Source of the DNA: Megalopta genalis
Taxonomy: Eukaryota > Arthropoda > Insecta > Hymenoptera > Halictidae
Direction of reading: 5' to 3'
Length of the DNA stretch: 64,000 bases
Assembly: GCF_051020955.1 (NCBI RefSeq)
Contig: NC_135016.1
Coordinates: 12,046,001-12,110,000, forward strand
Part shown: positions 22,802-34,260 of the stretch, piece after piece
Position numbering within the stretch: position 1 is the first letter of the stretch
How the letters are laid out: the number at the start of each line of letters is the position of its first letter
Position numbers and translations under genes: made by a program
The notes under the pieces: model-generated
Database searches by the model: none
What the model was told of the DNA's origin: nothing
Seen by the model: the letters and a program-made list of their open reading frames with translations, nothing else

Positions 22802-24800
22802 ATTTATTACCATTAATTTCAAAATCCGAACTCATACTCAAATGGTAAATTTACGTGCAATTCCAAGTATTACACTGAAATAAACGTAGAAAGGAAGCCG
22901 ACTATCAATGATTCCATAAAGAAACATCGGATCAGCCGCGTTGATCAACGTTCCTGCAAACCCAATAAAAAAGCTCGAATCAATTAAAAATACACAGATA
23001 CCAACGCGTTATCATCGACTCCGAGTCTGACCCGCGTCCAGATGCGCGATTCGCGGCACGTGAGCCCGGGGCTCCGTCGAATCTCAGCCGCTGCCGCGCA
23101 ATTAATTATTTCTGCTAGGTTTAACGAGGAGATCGATGAGTCTAGGTGGCTCGGCGATCCGTGACCGTGGCACGGGAACGAAGAACGGATCGAGATCGAC
23201 AACCACTGGATCCCGAGACGATACACACGTGTGGTCTCTGGAACAGGGGACCCGCGTATCGCGTTACGCGGCCTTACAACTACGGGGCCCGGCGTATATA
23301 CGGCCGATCGCTCTTCTCCGAGACCGATCGAGTCGAATCGGGCCCGCGTATAATTCAGCTTGTTATTCGAAAGACAGAAGAATTCGAGAGCGCGGCTTAT
23401 CCGCCGAGGGTGGGCAGTGAAATCGAGTGGTCCACGAACAATCGGATCGATTCGGATCGAATTGAATCGAATCGTTCCACGGCTCTTTCGCATATCTGAT
23501 AGTCTATTAGGTTTTGCGCAACCCACGTCTCCCGTGGTATTTATCGAGGTCGAGTCGATCAGCGTTCGGAGCGTGGGTCTTAACCTGTCACAATTCGATC
23601 GTAATTTCGCGATAAAACGGCGCGAGCCGTTGTCCGATCGAACGGCAGAGACAGAGAGGCCCCGTTCGGGAGGACCGCCGTCCGTTTCTTCCGTGCAATT
23701 CGGGCTACGCTGTTTCTCGCGTCTCATTAAAACCGCGAACGCGGCACCCGGTACACACCGCGACACGACACGCCTCTTATCTACGATTGCACGATTGTTT
23801 ATAAGATGACGCAGCTACTTGAACTTTGGGACCGTCCGGTTGAGAACGTTTCCATCGAGCCACGCGTCCGCGCGCGCGCGCGTAAAAGTTTACGCGCGAT
23901 AGGGGCCTCTTACCTCTTCCACGGCCGGCAGAAAACGAACGAAAAGTTTCATCGCCGTAAATAACAGGCTGCGCCGCCATAATCGAGATCCTTTGTTCCG
24001 AAATAAGGTGCAATGTTGCGATAGCTGATCGACGAGTCGCCGCGGCAGCTCGCGCGCGTTGTCTGAAAAGAGGAGGAAAAGAAAAAGGAACGGGTCAAAT
24101 TGGATTTTGCGTGTGCGGGTTCGAATGAAAATTGATGCAAGCGATTCAAATTGTCGGAGACGTTCGGCTGTCCGGTTCTCGGTAGGTACTTGCGAAGAAC
24201 ATAATCGATCAATTATCTTGCAGTTTTCTTTCGCAATTATACGTTCGCCTCCTTTTCCTCTCTCTCCCTCCCGCCCGGACCCCCGTCCGACGTAGCCGCA
24301 CAGTCGTACGCCAATCGTGTTTCATGCGTCCGCCATAAAAACCATCTAATGAGAGACTCTGAATCGAGCATAAACGATTTGTAATGTCCAGTTATTCGTT
24401 GAACGCTTCGCAATTAATGGTTATCGTGTAAAATTGCCCGGCAATTCTACGTGGGGGAGCGCATCGTGCGCGGTGCTCGCCGTGGCAGCGGCGTTTACGC
24501 CGTTTACCTTCAAACGCGAGGAGATCCCCGTACCTAGCCGCGGTAAATTCAGTACGAAATCCGCGTTCGACACTTACCCCGCTCGATCCGGACAACGGCC
24601 CGGTACCCTGGCCATTATTCGCGGATTATCGATCGGAGGCACCGGTTACTCGGAGACGAGGAAACAGTACTTTATCGGCGGAATGTCGTGATCCTTTAAC
24701 AATAATAATAGTAATTTATTAGCGGGTAGAAATCCTTCGGCGCATTAAGTAGCTGCAAAGCGTGGGTGATACAATGTTCGACACGTTCGCGGACAGGGGA
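22802..24800. other. CpG-rich unique segment, no gene found
   Basis: Includes a 260-codon minus-strand frame (22984-23766) overlapped by 94-149 codon frames on the plus strand. Composition, not coding, explains them. GATCGATTCGGATCGAATTG-type repeats occur near 23430-23480. Confidence 0.4.
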
Positions 24801-25200
24801 CGTTTTAATGAGTTGCAAAAATAGGCAGGCGATTTATCCGGAAATCGTGGTAGACAAATTTTGATTAGTCGCATGTTGTACGATTGCTCAGAATATCATA
24901 CTTTCACTCGCATAATTCAATTTATGCGCAGAATTCGATCAATTCAGTTCATTCTATTATCTTAATCGAAAGTTGGATTTTACGTGTTATTTCTGCCACG
25001 TTAAAACTTAATTAAAATAATAGGAAGTTCGTTGTAAAAATGTTCTAATGGATGATTATTATATCATTCTAATGAAGATTGATTAAATTTCGATATAACT
25101 AGTCGTTTTATAATAAATCTTTCTACAATAATGAAAAAATAAGTGCATAATTTCAAAAATTCGACGCTGCATAGAATTGAACGCATGATGAATGTGGCTT
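24801..25200. other. Unassigned AT-rich sequence
   Basis: Nothing recognised. Confidence 0.3.
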
Positions 25201-25204
25201 ATTT

Positions 25205-25400
25205 TGAATGTTATAGCATTCATGTCATTTTGCATTATAATAAAAATGAATGTTATGGTTAGGATTTTTTTTAATGTTATAGCATTCTCTCATGTCATTT
25301 TACATTATAATAAAAATGAATGTTATGGTTAGGATTTTTTTTTAATGTTATAGCATTCATATCATTTTACATTATAATAAAAATGGATGTTATGGTTAGG
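25205..25400. repeat. About 68-bp tandem repeat, three units
   Basis: ATGTTATAGCATTC..ATTATAATAAAAATGAATGT then TATGGTTAGGATTTTTT, repeated three times with small indels. Within each unit AATGTTATAGCATT is partly self-complementary. Confidence 0.85.
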
Positions 25401-25691
25401 ACTAAAGAGAAGAATCAATAGGATTACGATATTTATTTGCATTTATAAAAATTTTATTCGGGCAGTTGAATCGATCCAATCTATGCTGTTCTTCTTGTAA
25501 AAAAATATTTTAACTATGAGATATTTATTCGTTTGCTTTGTTCGATCTCGCTTAGAAAACTGCGATTTTTGCGATTACGTGTATGGGTTATCCAATAGCA
25601 TTCGATGACCGTAATTACGACTATCCTACGCTCAAATTTAAACTTTGTCCTCTTCGGACACGCCATACTTTATTCGATCTCTTATTTGCGT

Positions 25692-25893
25692 TTAACGCTG
25701 AAACGCACTGAGAAGTAAAAACAACTAACGACTGTTGCTTCTTATGAAATAACAGGACTGAATTTTTTCTGACTTATCGGTATTTTTAGTATCACTTAAT
25801 GCTTCGATTAAGAAATTTATGTAACCATTTCCTACGAAGATGGCATCATAACGGAAACAATTTTAGAAGAAGAAGTGGTAGGTTTAGTGTTAA
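25692..25893. mobile_element. TTAA-bounded MITE (202 bp)
   Basis: Begins TTAACGCTGAAACGC and ends GGTAGGTTTAGTGTTAA. The interior (AGGACTGAATTTTTTCTGAC, GATTAAGAAATTTATG) matches the copy at 26546-26770. Any frame through it is a mobile-element artefact. Confidence 0.65.
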
Positions 25894-26159
25894 CGTCATC
25901 AATGAGCTCATCTCTTGTCCCCTATTACTAGGCTGTTTTTATTTTATCTCATCTCGAACATTTATCAGACACCGTGCTATTTTTAAAAAAGAAGAATCGT
26001 ATCGCATTATACGGCGACAATAATAGTTCGACTCGGCGGGAGACGCACCCCATATTATAACACACGTTCTCGCTACCGGGTTAAAAATACACGCATTCGA
26101 AACATCAAAGGTCATATAGAAATATATTTTATGGAAATATTCAGAAACTATTATTTTTA

Positions 26160-26310
26160 AATATTTCTATTCAATTGTATCATTTTTATATTTATATTAT
26201 TATTTTTATATTATTATTTTATATTATATTTTTATATTTATTTATTATTATATTTTATATTATATTTTTATATTTATTTATTATTATATTTTATATATTT
26301 ATATTATATA
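26160..26310. repeat. TTTATATTATT-rich low-complexity tract
   Basis: Repeated TTTTTATATTTATTTATTATTA blocks, A/T only. Confidence 0.8.
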
Positions 26311-26545
26311 AGTGTACGATATTCGCGAAATTTGTTAAATGGTAATATACTCATGTTTGCGTAATCTCTGAATTAAATGCAAAGGAAAGAGCGTGTTAAT
26401 TTCTGTATGAAGTCAATCTTCAGTTTTGTTTATACTATTATGTTTCAGCTTATGATGTATATTTTCTAAATGATATATAATACACTTTTCCCCACATTAA
26501 GGCACACAGTGTTTTAAAAAATGTAAATAAAACTTAAAATATATC

Positions 26546-26770
26546 TTAACACTAAACCTACCGAGCACTAAAGACGGTTGACCTGTGTTGTTTTATTAGA
26601 ATTACAAGACTGAATTTATTTAGACGTTTTACCAGTTTTATTATAATGTGTGCTTGAATTAAGAAATTTATTCGATCATTTCTTACGAAAGCAGATCTAT
26701 AATACCAAAAATGTTTAAATAAAAAATGTGAGATCGACCATTTTGATCGTCATGGTAGCTTTAGGGTTAA
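26546..26770. mobile_element. TTAA-bounded MITE (225 bp)
   Basis: Begins TTAACACTAAACCTACC and ends GGTAGCTTTAGGGTTAA, a 17-bp inverted repeat with about three mismatches. Same family as 25692-25893 and 62828-63042. Confidence 0.75.
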
Positions 26771-26844
26771 AATCTGTATTAAACCTCTTTCAAAAATCAT
26801 AATGGAAGCTCAAACAGTCTCCTTAATCAGTTAGCTGTCGTGCT

Positions 26845-27098
26845 CAATGGCAAGATTGTACTTCAAACTTCATATAATTTTTATTATAATATATGCTTGA
26901 ATAAAAAAGTTTATCTATAAGTTTGATGCGGAAACATCGTTATAATGTAACGAATCTTAAAAGAAAAAAATCAGAAACCAGTCATTTCGACTGGTTTGAT
27001 AGTTCTAGTGTTAAAAAAGAATTCACTTAAATTGATGAATTAATTTTCCAGATATTTATCCTATCAGTTCGAGAAATGAAGTTCTGAGGAAAACGCAT
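26845..27098 (+). repeat. Left copy of inverted flank, including a truncated TTAA MITE
   Basis: It matches the reverse complement of 35133-35386 (CAATGGCAAGATTGTACTTC, TATCCTATC.GTTCGAGAAAT). Inside it, CCAGTCATTTCGACTGG is a subterminal palindrome and TTCTAGTGTTAA at 27002-27013 is the right end of a MITE of the 26546 family. Confidence 0.75.
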
Positions 27099-27852
27099 TT
27101 AACCAGTTAGCTGTGGCGCCTTCTTTTCACAGCGCGCCCCTATATGTGTCGCGAGAATCAAGCGACGACGAGTATACTCGTCAAACACAAAGTAAGTGTC
27201 GCTGTTAAAATATTGGATCAAAAAGACGGATTTATTTTATAAAATTAACAATTGTATTGCTATTATTTACTTATTCACTTAACATTAGCATATAAACATA
27301 AAACTACATACAAAATAAAAGAAAAACGCAGGAAAAATCAAATACATATAAAAGTTAAAAATTCAAATTGCTGCGGTAGAGTGGTATTCAGCAAAGCAAG
27401 GATCGATACGTAATGGCACTTCGCACATCGAACACCAATATCGTGAATTATTCACATAATTATTCATATTTTTTATTTGTTTGTTTTATTCTGGCCTGGC
27501 CTCAAAATATTCTAAACATCTTGAAATTTGAGAATATATTTTTGTTTTCACTAAAATTACAATTTAAATAGCCAATGGTCATTACTTTCTACGCATGACG
27601 AGTATACTCGTCATGACACGAATTACTGCCACAGCTTCATGACGAGTATACTCGTCATGACACAAAATACTGCCACTTCTCCATGACGAGTATATTCGTC
27701 GTGACACGAAATACTGCCACTTCTCCATGACGAGTATACTCGTCGTGACTCAAAATACTGCCACTTCTCCATGACGAGTATATTCGTCGTGACACAAAAT
27801 ACTGCCACTTCGCCATGACGAGTATACTCGTCAAATACAACTAACTGGTTAA
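27099..27852 (+). mobile_element. TTAA element with 44-bp palindromic satellite (left, inverted partner of 34261-35132)
   Basis: Ends TTAACCAGTTAGCTGTGGCG and AACTAACTGGTTAA. Near the left end is one GACGAGTATACTCGTC palindrome (27174). At 27595-27838 about 5.5 units of a 44-bp repeat each contain the same palindrome, some with A-to-T or CATG-to-CGTG changes. The stretch between them (27190-27590) is near-identical to the inverted partner. The 61-codon frames across the array are translations of the satellite. Confidence 0.85.
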
Positions 27853-28636
27853 TTTTACTTGGTTACTTCTGTAGTAAATTTTCCCTAGTAGCACCTCCCA
27901 TTGAGTTCAACAAGGTTTTTATCGATCAATCGAACTTCTTATCAACACCTAGCATGCGTCGAGCGTCATATGCATCGTGTTCCGGACACCTACCCGTTAA
28001 CAGATAACTCGTAATCTTTCGTTTGTCATCCAAAGTGATTTCTTCCCAGGAACGAACAAATACGATATATGAAATAACAGCGTCGGCAACTAGGCGGCGC
28101 TCTTCTCAATCAAGTTCGTATCGATAACCACGTCGAATCGAGAACTCTTCTAATTGCGAGCACGATCAAACGTAAAATGTAGCCCCGACGATGATCATAA
28201 GACTCCGCGGCGAGCCTAAAAGAACCAAGAAAATGAACGTGTACGGCGATTCGCCGCAAGAAGAGATTTATTCTCGTAGCCGGAACAAAATCGTGATTCG
28301 CGCTTGGAGGCTCGAACGAGCTCGTGTTGTAGCGCGGTCAAATTAGTCGTGCGGTCGTAAAGAAAGATTTTTCCCCGGGATGATGACTTAAGGGGGTCCA
28401 AAGGACGCGCCGGACGAATGATGTATATCAGCCGAGGTGGCTGGCGAAGGACTCCGAGCAGGACTACCACGTTTCCTGCTCGCAGCGAGCCGCGAGTTCC
28501 GAGCTGCGACTTCCAAGCTCTAAGGGCTCTTCCAGCCTCCCCTTCCGAACACGCGGGGGACGCGGAGCGAACGCAAATTGCAAATTACTGCGATAGCTCC
28601 AGCTGCCGCGACGATTCCTGCCTGGCTGGCTCGCTG
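27853..28636. other. Mostly unique sequence, no gene found
   Basis: AT-rich then GC-rich from 28080; frames of 84-110 codons without domains. Confidence 0.35.
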
Positions 28637-28735
28637 CCTACCTACCTACCTACCTACCTACCTACCTACCTACCTATCTACCTATCTACCTACCTACCTA
28701 CCTACCTACCTACCCATCTACCTACCCCGACCGAC
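28637..28735. repeat. (CTAC)n microsatellite
   Basis: About 25 tetranucleotide units, mostly CTAC with a few CTAT and CCAT interruptions. It gives LPTYLPTY frames that are artefacts. Confidence 0.95.
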
Positions 28736-28975
28736 CTACAGCTACGCTAGATCTTCGCGTGTGACTGCGATTCGCCTTAAGCAAACGCCGCACTTTGATA
28801 ATACTTTCCCACCTTGCGCAATTACTTTCCATCGACGGGCCCACCACCGAATCCGCGTGCAGAAATTTGGAATTTCTTCTTCTTCAGTCCTTGGACGGCG
28901 GACATCTCTCAGTATTTATAGCAGCCGTGGGTGGGTGCGTTCGAAACCTTTACGTTTAATGTTCATTTATATATA

Positions 28976-29555
28976 TTGGGTTGGCAACTAAGTAATTGCC
29001 GATTTCAGTTATAGATGTCTCTCACTACCATTTTTATAATATCCGTAAATGTTATATTATAAAATTATTATTATTATTATTATGTTATTTTTTATTATCC
29101 GTGAATGTTAGCAACTGGAGAAATTGAATGCAGCGGTCAAGGAAAAGCGACCAGAATTGGTCAATCGTAAAGGTGTCATTTTCCAGCAGGACAATGCTAG
29201 GCCGCACACGTCTTTGTCCATTCGGCAAAAATTGATGGATATTGGTTGGGAATTGATGTTACACCCACCATATAGCCCTGATCTCGCGCCATCGGATTAC
29301 CACTTATTTCGATCCCTGGACAACTCCCTTCGTGGTAAAACTTTTAACGATGATGACGCTGTAAAATCTCACTTAACTCAGTTTTTGGCCGAAAAGGATC
29401 AGACTTTCTACGAGCGTGGAGTTTTCAAGTTGTCAGAGAGATGGCAAAAAGTCATCGAACAAAATGGAAAATCATTACAGATTAAACTTCATTCCAAGAA
29501 AAAAAACTTTCATATTTCATTGAACAAATCGGCAATTACTTAATTGCCAACCCAA
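28976..29555 (+). mobile_element. Mariner relic, internally deleted (580 bp)
   Basis: Perfectly TA-flanked. The ends are TTGGGTTGGCAACTAAGTAA and the inverted TTACTTAATTGCCAACCCAA, imperfect only at one or two positions. The 5' untranslated part and N-terminal half of the transposase are missing, replaced by an ATT-rich stretch (29055-29100). A full mariner is about 1.3 kb. Non-autonomous. Confidence 0.95.
29112..29543 (+). pseudogene. Mariner transposase, C-terminal half (DD34D)
   Basis: The readable frame gives about 143 residues to a TAA at 29541. It contains FQQDNARPHTS, with the second catalytic aspartate, and SPDLAPSDYHLF, with the third. There are exactly 34 residues between the two aspartates, which defines the DD34D mariner class. 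A stop codon (TAG at 29109) or the deletion junction bounds it upstream. The N-terminal DNA-binding domain and the first catalytic aspartate are absent, so the protein cannot transpose DNA. The homologous frame has no ATG start; the first suitable codon is a leucine. The frame is otherwise intact, suggesting a fairly recent deletion derivative. The long C-terminus matches the mellifera-type mariners known from Hymenoptera, from memory. Confidence 0.95.
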
Positions 29556-29557
29556 TA

Positions 29558-30116
29558 TCTTTAAACTCGTTTTATCGAGACCAAAAGCTGATCCTTTCGT
29601 TAGTTTCATATTAACAGTTGATCATTTTCAAATGACTGGCATAAAATTGGTATTTAGATGGGATCTTTGCAACTCGGGGTCAGAATGGACCCGACGCTCG
29701 TCAACCGAGGCTTAAGCTTACGAAACTACGTATCAGTTTTATTACAGCTGCACTTTGCAGTTGCTAGTTGCACTTTGAATAGAGAGATTACGCAAACGAT
29801 GAGCGTAACAGCTGAATCATACCGTGATGAACTTTTTTATATACCGATGTTACAGTCTTTTGACCCCTTGCACTGTGGCCTTTTTCACAGCCACGTTGTA
29901 ATTAACACTCGTTTGTTGATAGACAATTTTACTTCGGTGTTAAAATATTGGTAATAGAAGGGTAGAATTTGATTTCAATTTGGAAGATGTGACATTTATA
30001 CTTTGTAGATGATGTTTCGAATCTTTATAATGAAATTGAAGCGATATTGTAGGTTAAGGGGTAAAAACGCACAGCAGAGGCACGCAGGATTACTGTGAAT
30101 GTTGTCATAACTTGAA
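29558..30116. other. Unassigned sequence
   Basis: A 98-codon frame (29658-29954) has no recognised domain. Confidence 0.3.
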
Positions 30117-30164
30117 ATGTATATTGTAGATTTTTATTATATTGCATTTTATTACAATGTATTA

Positions 30165-30500
30165 TATTTTATATTATATTATATTATATTATATTATATT
30201 ATATTATATTATATTATATTATATTATATTATATTATATTATATTATATTATATTATATTATATTATATTATATTATATTATATTATATTATATTATATT
30301 ATATTATATTATATTATATTATATTATATTATATTATATTATATTATATTATATTATATTATATTATATTATATTATATTATATTATATTATATTATATT
30401 ATATTATATTATATTATATTATATTATATTATATTATATTATATTATGTTATATTATATTATATTATATATTGTATTATGTTTTATATTATATTTTATAG
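30165..30500. repeat. ATATT pentanucleotide array (about 60 units)
   Basis: An almost uninterrupted (TATAT)n/(ATATT)n run to about 30470. Flanking sequences on both sides (30117-30164 and 30512-30597) match the flanks of the 2500-3195 array. The 127-133 codon YYIIL frames are artefacts. Confidence 0.95.
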
Positions 30501-30599
30501 TATTTTTATTACCTTGTACAAAGAATATAGTATAAAACTTTAGTATTTTTTAAACTCTTTTGTATCTTCAAATCGTTATCTTTGAAACTTTTCGTTGTA

Positions 30600-30815
30600 C
30601 ATTAAATCCTCCTCTAATTGACGCCTTAGACTGTGCACAAAAATGGACAATTGGGGAAGAGAAGATACGATTATTCGAGCCTTGCGACTCGTTTCTACAG
30701 TTGTTGACAATTGGCAACTATAAAAAGGAGCCTCGAGGCTCGAACAATCGTATCTGCTCTTCTCAAATCGTCTATTATTGTGTAAAATTTCATCATCAAT
30801 TAGGGAGAATTTACT
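30600..30815. mobile_element. Family A palindromic MITE
   Basis: Mirrored arms GATACGATTATTCGAGCCTT / GAGGCTCGAACAATCGTATC around a TTGTTGACAATTGGCAAC loop; ends CAATTAGGGAGAATTTAC. The site and flanks correspond to those of the copy at 57190-57420. Confidence 0.8.
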
Positions 30816-30912
30816 ATATTAGGTTGATCAATCGTTGTTTTTACTTTTAGGGGTAATGGTAGCTCGAGATGATCTAAGCTTTTGATAAGTTGACGCTGTG
30901 AGAGTTATAAAT

Positions 30913-31470
30913 AGACTGCGGATTTTATGCATTTATGGCAAGCACGATGGCAGACATTTAATCCTTTGACTGCGACGTACTCTCGGTTAAATCAATACAA
31001 ACGAAGCAGAATAGACAAATCAGTCGCTGTGACTTGCTGTCGCATATATCGTTACAAAGATAAAATCATAGAGAAAGGAATTCCATATTGATAACGAATA
31101 CGTTTCATTTGCTAACCGATTGTTTAACACAGTGATAACATGGTGCAACAACGAAGGTGTTGCAGTCTACAAAATGTAGATAGCGTATATTTACGCCTTT
31201 CGTATATATTTGTAGGCTTGTGAGGACGTATATGCACGTCTTTCGCAGTCGAAGGGTTAAAGAATTTGAAAATATCGTATTAAGGTCAAATTATTAAAAT
31301 TATCAATGAACGAAATAAATAAAAATAAGAATCAAATAAATAAAAATAACGAAATAAATAAAAATAAAGAAATAAATAAAAATAACGAAATAAATGAAAA
31401 TAACGAAATAAATCTATGTATCTTGCAATTAATGAAGATAATTTTGATTTTGCATAAAGATCCGAAGTCT
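30913..31470. mobile_element. AGACTGCGG-family element interrupted by a TTAA MITE
   Basis: Begins AGACTGCGGATTTTATGCAT and ends TTTTGCATAAAGATCCGAAGTCT. Without the 303-bp TTAA insertion it is about 255 bp. An 18-bp AAATAAATAAAAATAACG minisatellite is at 31313-31411. Non-coding. Confidence 0.75.
30958..31260. mobile_element. TTAA-bounded MITE nested in the AGACTGCGG element (303 bp)
   Basis: Begins TTAATCCTTTGACTGCGACG and ends CGTCTTTCGCAGTCGAAGGGTTAA. The 18-bp terminal inverted repeats have two mismatches. The subterminal GGACGTATATGCACGTC is nearly palindromic. Confidence 0.8.
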
Positions 31471-31479
31471 AATTATAAA

Positions 31480-32340
31480 TCAGTAATCAATGTTCCACGA
31501 AAATGGGTTTTGAAAATAACGAATAACTACGCCCTTATGAGCGACTTTCGCTTTCAAAAAGTTGAAAAACGAAGCTGAAACTGGCATTCGTATTCCCTTG
31601 GGAAGGCTAAATCTTATATTTAGTACCAATCTATAAAAAAAATTCGGCGACTGTATCTACTTCTTAACACCTCGGGATGATGTCCCCCCTTGAAGGCGCG
31701 GATCGTTCGCGGGACGACCGAGCAAAGGGAGCAAGAGTAAGAGTAATGTTTATTATGCAGGGCCGGTAGGTAGAGTAGGGAAGAATGAGCAAAAGTACTG
31801 TTACTCGCACAAAGGCTGCCCACGTTTTACGGTCAGGATGCTATAAAAGCGTTTGGTTCGCGCACACCCAGTTCTTCCTGCAGTTTATTGCTATTGGAAA
31901 CGGTTCAGGAAATCTCGTTCCCGCGTAATGCATTTACAGAACGACGCTTCGGTTTTCCTTATCTCCTTTCATTTTACCGGGCCGGCTCGATACGATACGA
32001 CGTTTCCCGTAGAACCGTTACCTTACCATCCCGGCGCGCTCTCTCGCGCGATCGTGAAATTATTTTCTGCGCTTCTTCGCGGCGAATATTTCACGCGCCC
32101 GACTCGATAGAAATTCGTGGGATCGAACCACCTGTGCCCTCGGGATCGGGTTTCAACTACGGTAGGCGCTTTTGGTGGTCGATCGAGGACCCTCAACGTT
32201 CCCAACTCGCCCCGGCCTGGCCACCGTTGCCCTCGTACTTTGATACAGAAGGAATCTACCGCGTGCGGAGCAGAGAGAAGAGTGGAAATATCTGGAAATT
32301 GGTAATTCGCGAGTGTGGATTGTGAGACAAAACACGAATA
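31480..32340. other. Mixed then CpG-rich unique segment, no gene found
   Basis: Overlapping frames up to 145 codons on both strands, without domains. Confidence 0.35.
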
Positions 32341-32342
32341 TA

Positions 32343-32769
32343 CAGGCCGGACCACGGAAAGTGATCAGCTTAATTTATTCAGCTTTCTTTTGAGCTGAAA
32401 TAACATGCTTTAAGGAGAGTTTTATGGTAATTATACCCAATTTTTTGTCAATCCTTTCTTTCCGGAGTTCTCAAGGTTTTTCATTGGTGAACCTATATTT
32501 CTTTTATGTTTAAATTCGGAGAAAACTATGTCACGATGCTTGCCGAATTCGTCTCAGCATCGCGTAAAAGATTGGTAAAACAAAATTGTAGGTGAACCTA
32601 TAAACGACCGAGGGTGACCTTGATAGCTCCGAAGAAACAGAATTGACAAAACATTCGGTACAATCATCTTAAAGCTCTTCTTAAACCATGTTATTTTAGC
32701 TCAACAAATTTCCGGTCGAACTACCAGCAGCAGAATAAATTAAGCTGATCGCGTCCCGTGGTCCACCCT
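32343..32769. mobile_element. Family I TA-flanked MITE (427 bp)
   Basis: Begins CAGGCCGGACCACGGAAAGT and ends CGTCCCGTGGTCCACCCT, TA on both sides. GATCAGCTTAATTTATTC is mirrored as GAATAAATTAAGCTGATC, and ATAACATGCTTTAAG as TTAAACCATGTTAT further in. Long frames through it are not credible. Confidence 0.75.
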
Positions 32770-32774
32770 ATATA

Positions 32775-34255
32775 TGGCAAGTTACAGTTTTCAGATCCAT
32801 TCCCGCCGCAAAGAACGTCTGTTGTCGGCGCGACGTTCAAGCAAAGACAGAAGAAGAAGAAGAGGTAACGAACACGTACGAAAAACATACGACGCAAGAA
32901 GCTGCACGGTTTCTTCGCTAAATTGTACCAAAATGAAGACAGAAAAAAGCATTCTACACAGCAAAGACCCCGTAAAAGGAGCACGAGCTTATGTTGGGAA
33001 TCCGCGGCGCGAGAAGGAAGGGCGACAACAACGGCCAGGCTGGAAGTAACGATGGAGCAGTAACTTGCCTTCATGGTGGCGTTACAGCATAATACAACAC
33101 CTACAAATAGAAGTCGCGGAACGAACGATGCCCTTTTACTGGCTACTTTACGACTACCAGGGCTCCGGAGAGCCCTTCCCGCGAGCCCTCGGGTACTGCA
33201 CAATAGACGGTGTTCACCTATGCGCGCGGTCACGATTCCAAGACAAATTAGTTTCCGCTGGAACCGTACAGAGACGCGATTAATAATTACGAGTTTGAAT
33301 GAATCGTTAAAGCCGATCGGCACGCGATTGCTTACTCATCGAGTATCCGCGGCTAATTATATCGTTAGAACAAGGCAGCGTACTTCATTGGGAGGCCTTC
33401 CGCTCGAAATTCCTATGAGCACTGACGCATAACGCGCTTGCCGATTTGCATATTTGAAAGTGAGCGAATGACTTCGCTCGAAGGGAGCGAGTAAATAAAG
33501 GTACCGGCGCGGGGCTACCTTCGGCGTTCCTACGGCCGTTCGAAATATTCTGCGAAACGCGGGACAGGGCCCGGGCTGAGGTGGCCGGGAAAAAAGGGAG
33601 CCGATCGTTGACCGGATTCACGGTGCAACACGATCCACGATCCACGGAGCACGGCGCGAGGCGCGAGGCAGAGTCGCAGACAAGGCGTTACCAAGGCGGT
33701 ACCAGAGAGCGTAATCCTCGATTTTCAATTTCGCCAGAAGGCTCGGGACTAAAGATACCACCAAATAAACCAGTCAACGTCCTGACAGCAACGTAACAGT
33801 GCATACCACCGCCTGGCGAGGACCTAACAAGCACAAGTCTTCGAGCCAAGGTAACACGAGAGGGCCACCAGCGTAGCCAGTCTCCGGTTTCGAATTTGTC
33901 TAAAGTAATTAAAACCCTGCGCGAACCTTTGCCGCACGTTATACCTGCGAATCGACGTATACTTGACGGGGTTCGCTTTAACTTACAAAAAAAAGCCGTT
34001 CGCCGCGAATTATTACACCGACGCGACGCGACGTTCGCGCGTCGCATCGGCGCGCGAGCCTCTCAGGGGAAACGGCAAGTCATGGTCAGACACGCCGGCC
34101 GATAGTTTCTATTCTTTCGAGATGGATTCGGGGGAGGTTCCGGTGTAGAATTTTTGAAAGATCGATCTTTTTTCCCGTTTTTCATTTGTCACGATGTTTA
34201 GAGAATATGTAGTTGATCGAAAATTTTAAAGTTATCGAGGTTGTGGGCATTTAAG
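32775..34255. other. CpG-rich unique segment, no gene found
   Basis: Frames of 60-119 codons on both strands. GAGCGACG/ACGCGACGCGACG motifs occur near 34020. No exon supported. Confidence 0.4.
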
Positions 34256-34260
34256 TGGCT

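Noticed and set aside
22984..23766. 260-codon minus-strand frame
   Set aside because: GC-rich DNA with competing plus-strand frames, no domain, no splice or start context.
27623..27840. 61-codon minus-strand frames with EYTRHGEVAVF repeats
   Set aside because: Translations of the 44-bp satellite.
30117..30543. 127- and 133-codon YYIILYYIIL frames
   Set aside because: Translations of the ATATT pentamer microsatellite.
32721..33323. 200-codon minus-strand frame with hydrophobic stretches
   Set aside because: Its end lies in the terminal repeat of a MITE, and the residues are cysteine- and phenylalanine-rich without family resemblance.
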